Source: Candidatus Borrarchaeota archaeon
GTDB lineage: Archaea; Asgardarchaeota; Sifarchaeia; Borrarchaeales; Borrarchaeaceae
Direction: 5' to 3'
DNA: 6,042 bases
NCBI GenBank assembly: GCA_016840645.1
Contig: JAEORY010000262.1
Location: 1 to 6,042, forward strand
The notes below the pieces were generated by a model. The model saw only the letters and a list, made by a program, of their open reading frames with translations, searched no databases and was not told the origin of the DNA. A program made the translations under genes and the position numbers. Positions 1-6,042 of the stretch are shown here, piece after piece; the first letter of the stretch is position 1, and each line of letters starts with the position of its first letter.

Positions 1-1
1 C

Positions 2-709
<708 letters not shown>

Positions 710-715
710 AAAACA

Positions 716-739
716 CTCCGGAATATCCTGGGCGATTCA
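716..739 (-). repeat. IS3-family right terminal inverted repeat
   Basis: Read on the minus strand this 24-base segment starts TGAATCGCCCAGGATATTCC. That resembles the family pattern of ends beginning TGAACCGCCCCGGG and closing in a CCGGAG-like block, and it lies 6 bases after the transposase stop, where the right end of this IS group normally sits. The left partner is outside the window, so the exact end and any target-site duplication cannot be confirmed. Confidence 0.65.
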
Positions 740-752
740 GTTAGAGATCTAG

Positions 753-887
753 ACTGAGAAGATCAAATATTACCGTTATAAACTTGCCACATTGGCAGAG
801 ATATGCGATAGAGCGATGATTGACAGAATTTTAATGCAATATTACTATATCCCGAAATTGCAAAGAGCAATCGATCTTGCACAATAG
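753..887 (+). pseudogene. Possible 3' remnant of a gene next to the IS end
   Basis: A frame of 44 codons runs from just after a TAG (750-752) to a TAG at 885-887. Its translation begins TEKIKYYRYKLATLAEICDR and ends YYIPKLQRAIDLAQ; it looks protein-like, with amphipathic, helix-prone composition. The same frame is open upstream of the TAG only to about the IS boundary (741-749). It could be the tail of a gene cut by the IS insertion, with a later nonsense change at 750. I do not recognise the family. A chance open frame in AT-rich spacer is equally possible, and the predicted kinase promoter (820-848) lies inside it. Confidence 0.25.
820..848 (+). promoter_or_regulatory. Predicted sigma70-type promoter for the two-component operon
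   Basis: A perfect -35 hexamer TTGACA (820-825) is followed after 17 bases by TACTAT (843-848), four of six matches to TATAAT with the key first, second and last bases. Transcription would start near 855, giving a leader of about 114 bases before the kinase ATG at 969. That leader contains the ribosome site and short frame at 895-953 and the hairpin at 957-975. Confidence 0.55.
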
Positions 888-908
888 ATATTATAAGGAA
901 AACGATTC

Positions 909-953
909 ATGAAAGTTTTTATGAATCTACTATATACTACGATCTGTGTGTAA
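909..953 (+). CDS. Possible 14-codon leader peptide upstream of the kinase
   Basis: ATG at 909 opens a 14-residue frame, MKVFMNLLYTTICV, ending at TAA 951-953. It has a better ribosome site (AAGGA, 895-899, 9 bases before ATG) than the kinase itself, which has none recognisable. It is in the same frame as the kinase, exactly 60 bases upstream of its ATG, and ends 15 bases before it. It may be a leader peptide whose translation exposes the kinase start. Alternatively the kinase once started here and the TAA is a nonsense change, which would add 20 residues. No family match is expected for so short a peptide. Confidence 0.35.
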   Translation: MKVFMNLLYTTICV

Positions 954-956
954 CGG

Positions 957-975
957 CTTTCATTTACTATGAAAG
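957..975 (+). promoter_or_regulatory. Hairpin enclosing the kinase start codon, with a competing upstream copy
   Basis: CTTTCAT (957-963) pairs perfectly with ATGAAAG (969-975) across a 5-base loop, so the kinase AUG lies in the stem. An identical ATGAAAG at 909-915, the start of the leader frame, can pair with the same CTTTCAT instead. A ribosome stopping at 951-953 would cover part of 957-963 and open the stem. The pairing is seen directly; control of translation is inference. The stem is mostly A-U and only modestly stable. Confidence 0.4.
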
Positions 976-2180
976 TGAATGCTGAGAATTATTTACGTTT
1001 CATTTACACTCTTTCAATTCTGTTCTATTTTATTGCATCTGTACTGTTTTTTCTTTTTCCAATGTCTACGGATATATATCACCGTCTAACTCCTCATTTT
1101 ATAGTTTGTATTATCTTTTCTACAGTACTTACATTTGTTATTTGGATATTTGGAGCTAATACAACAGTATTGTATCTTGTTTTCACTATTAAAGCTTTTA
1201 TCTTTCTTATTATTGGTATACCTTTTGGAGAAAATCTTTCGATTGAGTTCTTGCTTCTATGTGTCCTTATAATTGAAATTGTTTTTTACTGCAAAATTGT
1301 TGTAGGTACTGCGCTATCTTCCATTCTTATTCTTATTGCTGTTCTCTTCCAAAGAAACTTCTATGCTTGGAATACTGCAATATACAAGCCTCAACTCTCA
1401 AACATAATTACTTTTTTATTGTTAGCGATATTCATATTGACAACTAGTCTTTTAATTAAGCACCTAACTGAACACATACTCAACATCAGAAAAATAAATA
1501 TGGATTTGAACAAGTCGGTACAAAATTTAAGTTCAGCCAATATTAGTTTTCAAGTGTATGCAGAGTCAATAGAAAAAGTTGCTATATCGTCTGAGAGAAA
1601 AAGAATCACAAAAGAGATACATGATATTATTGGCTACACATTGACTAGCCTGATTGTCATGATGGAATCTGCTATTGATTTTTCAAAGAAAAATTCCCGT
1701 AAGACAGAGGAACTACTTGAAAAATCAAGGGAACTTGCCGAAAACGGATTGGATGAAATTCGTTACTCTCTCCGATTATTGAGGAGTCTTGGTTCTGAAA
1801 GACAAAAAGGATTAAAAGCATTACATAGAATGATATCCGTGTTCTCTGAAAACACTGGTGTTAATATTGACATCAACTACGGTAACATCCCATGGACTTT
1901 TAGAGAAGATATCGATATGCTTGTTCGTCATATTATTCAAGAGAGTCTAGTTAACTCTTTGAGACATGGTAATGCTACAAGAATCAAAATATCTTTTTCG
2001 TTGATAGACTCGCAGTTAAAAATTTTTATATCCGACAACGGAAAAGGATCACCCACTTCTACTAAAGATGGCATTGGATTTACCGTAATCAAAGAAGAAA
2101 TATCTAAGCGCAATGGTGAATTCAAAGCAGTTAGTCTATCAAACGGCTTTGAAATATATATATCGATTCCACTGGATTGA
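969..2180 (+). CDS. Membrane sensor histidine kinase, NarL-type (HisKA_3 + HATPase_c)
   Basis: Sensor kinase that autophosphorylates on His and passes the phosphate to the regulator encoded next. The 403-residue protein has about six hydrophobic helices (roughly 11-30, 42-62, 66-85, 92-110, 112-128, 144-164) joined by short loops, a likely coiled linker (165-208), and a HisKA_3 dimerisation domain with ERKRITKEIHDIIGYTLTS, where His218 is the phosphoacceptor. The HATPase_c domain shows the N box ESLVNSLRHGNA (Asn329), the G1 box SDNGKGS (355-361) and the G2 box DGIGFTVIKEE (367-377). There is no large extracytoplasmic domain and no PAS, GAF or HAMP domain, so the signal is probably sensed in the membrane, as in DesK- or LiaS-like kinases. 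The ATG at 969 has no clear ribosome site and lies in a hairpin; a TAA at 951-953 blocks any longer in-frame start. The specific stimulus is unknown. Confidence 0.92.
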   Translation: MKVNAENYLRFIYTLSILFYFIASVLFFLFPMSTDIYHRLTPHFIVCIIFSTVLTFVIWIFGANTTVLYLVFTIKAFIFLIIGIPFGENLSIEFLLLCVLIIEIVFYCKIVVGTALSSILILIAVLFQRNFYAWNTAIYKPQLSNIITFLLLAIFILTTSLLIKHLTEHILNIRKINMDLNKSVQNLSSANISFQVYAESIEKVAISSERKRITKEIHDIIGYTLTSLIVMMESAIDFSKKNSRKTEELLEKSRELAENGLDEIRYSLRLLRSLGSERQKGLKALHRMISVFSENTGVNIDINYGNIPWTFREDIDMLVRHIIQESLVNSLRHGNATRIKISFSLIDSQLKIFISDNGKGSPTSTKDGIGFTVIKEEISKRNGEFKAVSLSNGFEIYISIPLD

Positions 2181-2186
2181 AAAGGA
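2181..2186 (+). promoter_or_regulatory. Ribosome binding site fixing the TTG start of the response regulator
   Basis: AAAGGA directly follows the kinase TGA (2178-2180) and stands 9 bases before TTG 2196. No ATG or GTG lies between it and the conserved receiver Asp pair, so this site decides the TTG start and implies translation coupled to the kinase. Confidence 0.6.
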
Positions 2187-2195
2187 TTTCCTTGC

Positions 2196-2870
2196 TTGAA
2201 TATAGTAATAGTAGACGATCAAATTCTATTTGCTGAGAGTCTTAAAAACATACTAGAAATGAGGACTGAAGATATCAACGTTGTCGCCATCGCTCTTAAT
2301 GGTAAAGAAGCAATACAGACTGTACATGATAAAAAACCCGATATTGTCCTGATGGACGTTCGAATGCCGGTTATGGATGGAGTAGAAGCAGCTGCCGTTA
2401 TCCGTCAAGTTGAACCAAGTGTGAAAATAATGATGCTTACCACATTTGATGATGATGAATATATCCACGAAGCGCTTAAAATAGGTGCAGTTGGATATTT
2501 ACTGAAGACAACGAGACCAGCTGAACTTATAGCTTCGATTAGAGCCATCAAGGAAGGAATAGTACAAATTTCACCCGTTGTTGCAGCAAAGTTAATCAGA
2601 GACGAACAAAGAAAAAGTCTTAAAAACAAAGGTATTCAGGAGAAATCGGTAAATGCTGAGTGGATGAAATATCTAAGTCACAGAGAAAAAGAAGTACTCA
2701 AACTACTACTTACAGGTCTAAGTAATATGCAAATCGCGGAAAAACTGTATATAGCCGAACAGACAGTAAAAAATCATCTAACAGTAGTTTATAGCAAAAT
2801 GAATGTTCACAGTAGGCCACAAGTTATTAGAAAATTGATTGATTCTGATATTGATCTTACTTCATACTAG
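2196..2870 (+). CDS. Response regulator, NarL/FixJ family (REC + LuxR-type HTH)
   Basis: DNA-binding partner of the preceding kinase. The receiver domain (about 1-118) has the acidic pair Asp7-Asp8, the phosphorylation site Asp54 in VLMDVRMPVMDG, the switch Thr82 in MLTTFDDDEY, and Lys104 in GYLLKTTRPAE. After a charged linker (about 135-157), the C-terminal LuxR-type helix-turn-helix runs 160-215, with LSHREKEVLKLLLTG and the recognition region IAEQTVKNHLTVVYSKMNV. At 224 residues it has the normal length for the family, and all residues needed for phosphorylation are present. It starts at TTG, 15 bases after the kinase stop, so the two form one operon. Likely targets are its own operon and perhaps the adjacent DUF362 gene, whose upstream region has a 12-base palindrome; this is inference. 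LiaR, DegU and DesR are similar in architecture, but the sequence does not pick one. Confidence 0.94.
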   Translation: MNIVIVDDQILFAESLKNILEMRTEDINVVAIALNGKEAIQTVHDKKPDIVLMDVRMPVMDGVEAAAVIRQVEPSVKIMMLTTFDDDEYIHEALKIGAVGYLLKTTRPAELIASIRAIKEGIVQISPVVAAKLIRDEQRKSLKNKGIQEKSVNAEWMKYLSHREKEVLKLLLTGLSNMQIAEKLYIAEQTVKNHLTVVYSKMNVHSRPQVIRKLIDSDIDLTSY

Positions 2871-2922
2871 TCAGACAAGAACTTTACCAAACATTGTTTA
2901 CCGGTTAGAGTGATAGATCATT

Positions 2923-2934
2923 ACGATATATCGT
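2923..2934 (+). promoter_or_regulatory. Perfect 12-base palindrome, candidate operator
   Basis: ACGATATATCGT is fully self-complementary and sits in the 147-base spacer between the regulator and the DUF362 gene, about 40 bases upstream of the predicted promoter. A dimeric regulator such as the NarL-type protein next door could bind it. It is followed by a T-rich tract (2935-2958), so a weak terminator for the two-component operon is an alternative; but as RNA the stem would be only four pairs with a TATA loop, too weak to call confidently. Confidence 0.3.
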
Positions 2935-2974
2935 TTATTATTGTTTGTTTTTATTTAATATTGTTACCTTGACG

Positions 2975-3003
2975 TTGCAAAAGAAAGTAAGTAATTATAT
3001 AAC
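2975..3003 (+). promoter_or_regulatory. Possible promoter of the DUF362 gene
   Basis: TTGCAA (2975-2980, four of six) and TATAAC (2998-3003, five of six) are separated by 17 bases. The predicted start near 3010 leaves only about 8 bases before the ATG at 3018 and would cut into the weak ribosome site AGCAGG (3006-3011), so the transcript would be nearly leaderless. TTGACG (2969-2974) paired with TAATTA (2992-2997) is an alternative with a better -35 and a poorer -10. Confidence 0.35.
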
Positions 3004-3017
3004 TTAGCAGGTATGAT

Positions 3018-3989
3018 ATGAAAAACGAAAATGATATTCTACTCGGAAACGTTCATACTGATAGAGAACTTCAAAAGTTTGTAGATCTCATCAATCTGGA
3101 AGCAAAGCATTTTGTGATAAAACCAAACTGGTTTACCTTTGTTGAAGGATTATACACTGATGCCTTAACTTTGGATCAGTTTCTTAAATGCATCAAGGGA
3201 GATATCTATATTGTAGAGGCGTATAGCTGGAGACGAAACGATGGTAGTCGTCTAATAACTGAATACAATTATCTTGATAATAAGGATTGGATTTCTGATC
3301 AAGATAAAAAGGAACTTGTTCAATCAGGTTTAGCCAAGGTGTTAGAAAAACATGGTGTAAAATATATAAATACAACAGAAGAAGTATGGAAAGGTGATGT
3401 CATTGCCAATAGTACGATTCGCGGTCTCGTCGAAAATCGATATGGTAATGAGAGATTACAATTTCCAGAGTTTTACATGAATGTTCCACGAAAAATATTT
3501 GAGCTATCTCAACTGCCCGAGACTATTTTCATAAATCTATCAAGGGTGAAAACCAGCAATCAGAGTGATGGCGGGTTCAGTCTAAGCCTGAAAAATATCT
3601 TCGGCTTGATACCGATTCCAAGAAGATATAAATACCATGGTGACACTCTGCCACAAGCAATTATAGATATTAACAAAGTTTACCGCTCGTTGTTCAATAT
3701 TATTGATATTTGTGAAGGAATACATACGGCTCTGCAATGGAATCCCTACGGCAAGTATATGCATGATCTTGGAAATTACGATCTGCTCGAAAATTCTGGC
3801 TTTGTAAGTGCAGGATCAAATCCGACCACACTGGATCTATTGGTAGCCAAATTCTTTGGGATGAATATCCAATCCAGAACACTTATTAGACTTGCTAATG
3901 AGCAGTTGTCACCGCTAGATTTCACTGCTGTTCAAGAACTTGAGAAGAGAGTCGATAACTTCAAGTTCTTCAAAAATACAAGAATATAA
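3018..3989 (+). CDS. DUF362-family protein, function unknown
   Basis: The 323-residue protein matches the DUF362 pattern in order: VIKPNW (33-38), INLSRVKTSNQSDGGFSLSL (172-191) leading into LKNIFGLIPIPRRYKYHG (191-208), a region around Asp230 that corresponds to the family's central Asp, and AGSNPTTLDLLVAKFFG (265-281). DUF362 (Pfam PF04015) occurs alone or in iron-sulfur proteins, and no general biochemical role is established as far as I know. This copy has no CxxCxxC ferredoxin motif, no signal peptide and no membrane helix, so it should be cytoplasmic. It departs from the family in having Asn268 where 'DP' is usual, and it lacks the usual EGxGP loop, having a longer HTALQWNPYGKYMHD stretch instead. 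ATG 3018 has a weak site, AGCAGG, 6 bases upstream; ATG 3013 is rejected because it stops at once. It converges with the racemase gene, with 21 bases between them and no clear terminator. Confidence 0.75.
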   Translation: MKNENDILLGNVHTDRELQKFVDLINLEAKHFVIKPNWFTFVEGLYTDALTLDQFLKCIKGDIYIVEAYSWRRNDGSRLITEYNYLDNKDWISDQDKKELVQSGLAKVLEKHGVKYINTTEEVWKGDVIANSTIRGLVENRYGNERLQFPEFYMNVPRKIFELSQLPETIFINLSRVKTSNQSDGGFSLSLKNIFGLIPIPRRYKYHGDTLPQAIIDINKVYRSLFNIIDICEGIHTALQWNPYGKYMHDLGNYDLLENSGFVSAGSNPTTLDLLVAKFFGMNIQSRTLIRLANEQLSPLDFTAVQELEKRVDNFKFFKNTRI

Positions 3990-4010
3990 CGATCGCTTCA
4001 GTAAAACGAA

Positions 4011-4739
4011 TTATCTTGTTATCGAGATATTCTGTTCATACGGATAACAGCGACCGCTGTGCGATACACCCAGAGAAATACAGAGCTCCGAGAACTTCAC
4101 GGCACATGGAAAGGGATTGACTACTGGTATGTCAGCACGAAAATCTCCTTTCACATCCTCCCAATAGGGTTCAAGAGCTGTACAACCAATTAATATCACA
4201 TCACAATCGCTCGCGTTAGCAGCCATTTCGCACGCTTCTAACAGGCTCCTACGTGTATCGTCAGGATTATCTTGAATATTGTTACTCGCGGGTACTACTT
4301 GTCCCCAATGTACGATGTGATGGGCGTAACCGTACTTGTACATGTTCCGTCTTATATAACCTAAACCTCTTTCGTTCTCTGTAACTAATGCGATTCTTTC
4401 ACCTAGAGACAACGCTGATAACATTCCTGCTTGACCACAGCCAATAACTGGCACAGATGTCGCTTCCCTACATGCCTCTATTCCTGGATCCGCAAAACAA
4501 TCAATAATGATCGCATCAACCCCAGTGCTTTCAGCTTTTTTTACTTCACTTAGCATAGGTTCAATTGCTTGTGCCGCCCAGTACTCACTCTCAACAATTG
4601 TGGGACCCCGTAGTAACACAATTGTCTCAATTTTCATTCCATCGATTGCCCAACTTCTCTTGCGCTCCATTTCTCGCTCTTGGGTTCCCTCTATTACCAC
4701 TGGAGCAATACTCCATATTAAGGCATTATGTTTCTTCAC
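4011..4739 (-). CDS. Hydantoin/aspartate-glutamate racemase-family protein
   Basis: Member of the cofactor-independent Asp/Glu/hydantoin racemase superfamily, in which two cysteines act as acid and base on either face of the substrate. With the start chosen here (242 residues) the first cysteine lies in DAIIIDCFADPGIEACRE (Cys81) and the second in VILIGCTALEP (Cys186); both are present and correctly placed. The segment VPVIGCGQAGMLSALSLGER and the C-terminal PVVNPFPCAVKFSELCISLG also fit the hydantoin racemase (HyuE-like) branch. The GTG at 4739 is preferred because GAGGG stands 8 bases before it; TTG 4754 would add five residues (MRVRF) but lacks a site. It is last in the operon, 30 bases after the M24 stop. 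It could be a hydantoin racemase, an amino-acid racemase, or an arylmalonate decarboxylase/maleate isomerase relative; two cysteines favour racemase. Substrate unknown. Confidence 0.82.
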   Translation of the reverse strand: MKKHNALIWSIAPVVIEGTQEREMERKRSWAIDGMKIETIVLLRGPTIVESEYWAAQAIEPMLSEVKKAESTGVDAIIIDCFADPGIEACREATSVPVIGCGQAGMLSALSLGERIALVTENERGLGYIRRNMYKYGYAHHIVHWGQVVPASNNIQDNPDDTRRSLLEACEMAANASDCDVILIGCTALEPYWEDVKGDFRADIPVVNPFPCAVKFSELCISLGVSHSGRCYPYEQNISITR

Positions 4740-4747
4740 AAACCTCA

Positions 4748-4752
4748 CCCTC
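4748..4752 (-). promoter_or_regulatory. Ribosome binding site deciding the racemase start
   Basis: GAGGG on the minus strand, 8 bases upstream of GTG 4739. It overlaps the TTG alternative at 4752-4754, which has no purine-rich site of its own; this favours the shorter protein. Confidence 0.5.
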
Positions 4753-4769
4753 AAACCGACTCTATACGT

Positions 4770-5912
4770 TCAAACGGAAATGATTGTGTGTTGGATAGAT
4801 GTCAAATTCTCAATCCCCTTTTCTGTTGTTATTACATTATCTTCTAATCGTATCCCAACATTATCTATGTATATACCCGGCTCAATTGCGAAACACATAT
4901 TTGGCTGGACAATATCTTTCTCATTGGCACCACAGATAGGGAATGGCTCAGATGGTTCTAGTCCCACATTATGTCCCGTACGGTGAATGTAGTGATTTTC
5001 GTATCCAAGTTTTAAAAATTTGGATTCAACGAATCTATCGATGTCTGCCGCTGACTTTCCTGGTTCAATAGACTCAAGAGCACTAGTCAATATGTCTTTG
5101 ACGACTTTAGAGATTTCTAACTGTGCTTTGTCGGGCTTGCCTATTACTGCCGCTCTAGTAATATCACTACAATAACCGCTTTCAACTCTTACTCCGAAAT
5201 CTAGTAGTATAGTGTCTCCTTTTTCGATCTTTCTGTTCGATGGACAAATATTCTGATAGCATGATCTCTCACCTGAAAAAATCTGAATAAATGCTGGAAA
5301 TGCTTTGTGTTCGGCTATTGTCCTAATTAGGACCCTTTCGAGATCAAATTCGGTCATACCAGGAGAAAGATAGTTGTGAATTACTTGTTCTGCTACCTGA
5401 TTCGTTATAGTACCGGCCTTTTTCAATTCACTGATTTCATCTTCATCCTTAATAGAACGTAAGTTCGTAACTTCATCATCAATTGGCTTAATTTCTACGG
5501 TAGAAAAATGTTCCCTTAAGGAATCGAGATAAGATGATGATATCCTGTTTTTTTCGACACCGAAGGTAGGTTCTTTTATGTTCTTACAAAGAGAAATCAA
5601 ACCTTCTTTAATCGCTTCATGAACCGACCTATTGGGCCAAATCAAAGCATCTTCGGAAAATGGTATTGTTGGAATACTCGGGTATTCTTTGTCCATCATT
5701 TTGCTGAAGGCTCTAGTGCAAACGAATAATAGTTCGTTTTGATCAGAAATCAACAAAGCCCAGGAGCTCCAAGAATTCGTGATTGTACCAATAGATCTTT
5801 GTCCGGAGAAGTAACATATACTGGGCCATGAGGTTATTATTGCAGCATCAATATTTTTTTTTCTGAGTATTTCGACCAATCGGTCTCTTCGTTCCTTATA
5901 TCTATCGTTCAC
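4770..5912 (-). CDS. M24-family metallopeptidase (Xaa-Pro dipeptidase/aminopeptidase P-like)
   Basis: Cytoplasmic dinuclear-metal hydrolase of the 'pita-bread' fold. In the 380-residue version chosen here, an N-terminal creatinase-like domain (about 8-140, beginning RDRLVEILRKKNIDAAI) precedes the catalytic M24 domain (about 155-380). All five metal ligands are present: Asp238 in LLDFGV, Asp250 in YCSDITRAA, His314 in HRTGHNVGLEPSE, Glu344 in FAIEPGIY and Glu357 in IRLEDN. His310 of the HxxxH stretch is also kept. This argues against creatinase, which lacks metal, and for a metal-dependent peptidase. The family average for PepQ-like enzymes is about 350-380 residues, so it is full length. GTG 5912 is chosen because AGGAG lies 7 bases upstream; GTG 5927, overlapping the previous stop, would add five residues, MRRRK. 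It sits between enolase-superfamily and racemase genes in one operon, suggesting hydrolysis of a specific dipeptide or amide rather than general peptide turnover. Confidence 0.88.
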   Translation of the reverse strand: MNDRYKERRDRLVEILRKKNIDAAIITSWPSICYFSGQRSIGTITNSWSSWALLISDQNELLFVCTRAFSKMMDKEYPSIPTIPFSEDALIWPNRSVHEAIKEGLISLCKNIKEPTFGVEKNRISSSYLDSLREHFSTVEIKPIDDEVTNLRSIKDEDEISELKKAGTITNQVAEQVIHNYLSPGMTEFDLERVLIRTIAEHKAFPAFIQIFSGERSCYQNICPSNRKIEKGDTILLDFGVRVESGYCSDITRAAVIGKPDKAQLEISKVVKDILTSALESIEPGKSAADIDRFVESKFLKLGYENHYIHRTGHNVGLEPSEPFPICGANEKDIVQPNMCFAIEPGIYIDNVGIRLEDNVITTEKGIENLTSIQHTIISV

Positions 5913-5919
5913 TTTTCTT

Positions 5920-5924
5920 CTCCT
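5920..5924 (-). promoter_or_regulatory. Ribosome binding site deciding the M24 peptidase start
   Basis: AGGAG on the minus strand, 7 bases upstream of GTG 5912 and immediately after the upstream stop (TGA, 5924-5926). It is the strongest site in the operon, and it places the start at 5912 rather than at the overlapping GTG 5927. Confidence 0.65.
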
Positions 5925-6042
5925 CACTCGGTACGAAATTTTTTCACTTTCTTCTCATCTAGTTCGACACCCAATCCCGGTTTCTGCGGAATGACTATTT
6001 CATCTCCCCTGTATTCAATCGGCTCGACAACAATATCATCCA
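5924..6042 (-). CDS. Enolase-superfamily (mandelate racemase/muconate lactonizing type) enzyme, C-terminus only
   Basis: Only the last 38 residues and stop are in the window; the gene continues past the right edge. The translation ends with IVIPQKPGLGVELDEKKVKK then FRTE. The 'P-G-LGVELDE' motif near the C-terminus, preceded by EYRGDEIVIP, is the usual end of enolase-superfamily enzymes such as dipeptide epimerases, sugar-acid dehydratases and muconate lactonizing enzymes. The catalytic barrel residues are not visible, so the reaction cannot be assigned. It ends 11 bases before the M24 start and is cotranscribed with it. A dipeptide epimerase would fit a peptidase neighbour, but that is inference. 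Confidence 0.75.
   Translation of the reverse strand, partial: DDIVVEPIEYRGDEIVIPQKPGLGVELDEKKVKKFRTE

Noticed and set aside
2923..2960. Rho-independent terminator after the response regulator
   Set aside because: The only stem is ACGA/TCGT with a TATA loop, and the T tract is interrupted; too weak to call as a terminator.
3990..4060. Bidirectional terminator between the convergent DUF362 and racemase genes
   Set aside because: The 21-base gap has no hairpin; small inverted repeats at 4030-4057 (CTGTT/AACAG, CAGC/GCTG) lie inside the racemase coding region and no T tract follows.
4507..4986. A 159-codon plus-strand open frame across the racemase/M24 junction
   Set aside because: It lies antisense to two well-supported genes, has no family-like motif or ribosome site, and its residues are explained as the complement of coding DNA.
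4011..5912. Ectoine utilisation (EutA/EutD-like) identity for the racemase and M24 pair
   Set aside because: The M24 protein keeps the full metal-ligand set and the upstream gene is an enolase-superfamily enzyme, not an ectoine gene; no other ectoine gene is visible.
4770..5912. Creatinase as the identity of the M24 protein
   Set aside because: Creatinases have lost the metal ligands, whereas Asp238, Asp250, His314, Glu344 and Glu357 are all present here.

Overview
This is a bacterial window with a mosaic structure. The first ~740 bases are visibly richer in G+C than the rest and hold the right-hand part of an IS3-family insertion sequence. The remaining ~5.3 kb is AT-rich and carries ordinary chromosomal-type genes. 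Start codons are mixed (ATG, GTG, TTG) with purine-rich Shine-Dalgarno sites. I cannot name the phylum. The NarL-type two-component pair and AT-rich codon use would suit a low-GC bacterium such as a firmicute or spirochaete, but this is a guess.

Layout. (1) Bases 1-739: the 3' part of an IS3-family element with a transposase whose third catalytic residue is Asp instead of Glu, ending in a recognisable right inverted repeat. (2) Bases 740-968: a spacer with a short open frame that could be a gene remnant, a good sigma70-type promoter (TTGACA-17-TACTAT), and a 14-codon leader frame. The leader lies in frame with the kinase behind it and shares with it a 7-base segment (ATGAAAG) that can base-pair with the segment between them. 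(3) Bases 969-2870: a two-component system, made of a six-helix membrane histidine kinase (HisKA_3/HATPase_c) and a NarL/FixJ-type response regulator that starts at TTG 15 bases downstream. (4) Bases 2871-3017: a spacer with a 12-base perfect palindrome and a possible promoter. (5) Bases 3018-3989: a divergent DUF362-family protein. (6) Bases 4011-6042, minus strand: a compact three-gene operon entering from the right edge. It consists of the C-terminus of an enolase-superfamily (mandelate racemase/muconate lactonizing type) enzyme, an M24 metallopeptidase with all five metal ligands, and a hydantoin/Asp-Glu racemase-family protein with both catalytic cysteines.

How they may work together. 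The minus-strand operon pairs two racemase/epimerase-type folds with a peptidase-type hydrolase, which suggests breakdown of a small peptide or amide containing or yielding non-standard stereoisomers. The substrate cannot be read from the sequence. The kinase has almost no extracytoplasmic domain, so it probably senses something in or at the membrane. Its regulator may control its own operon and the adjacent DUF362 gene. The most unusual local structure is the leader frame and start-codon hairpin before the kinase.
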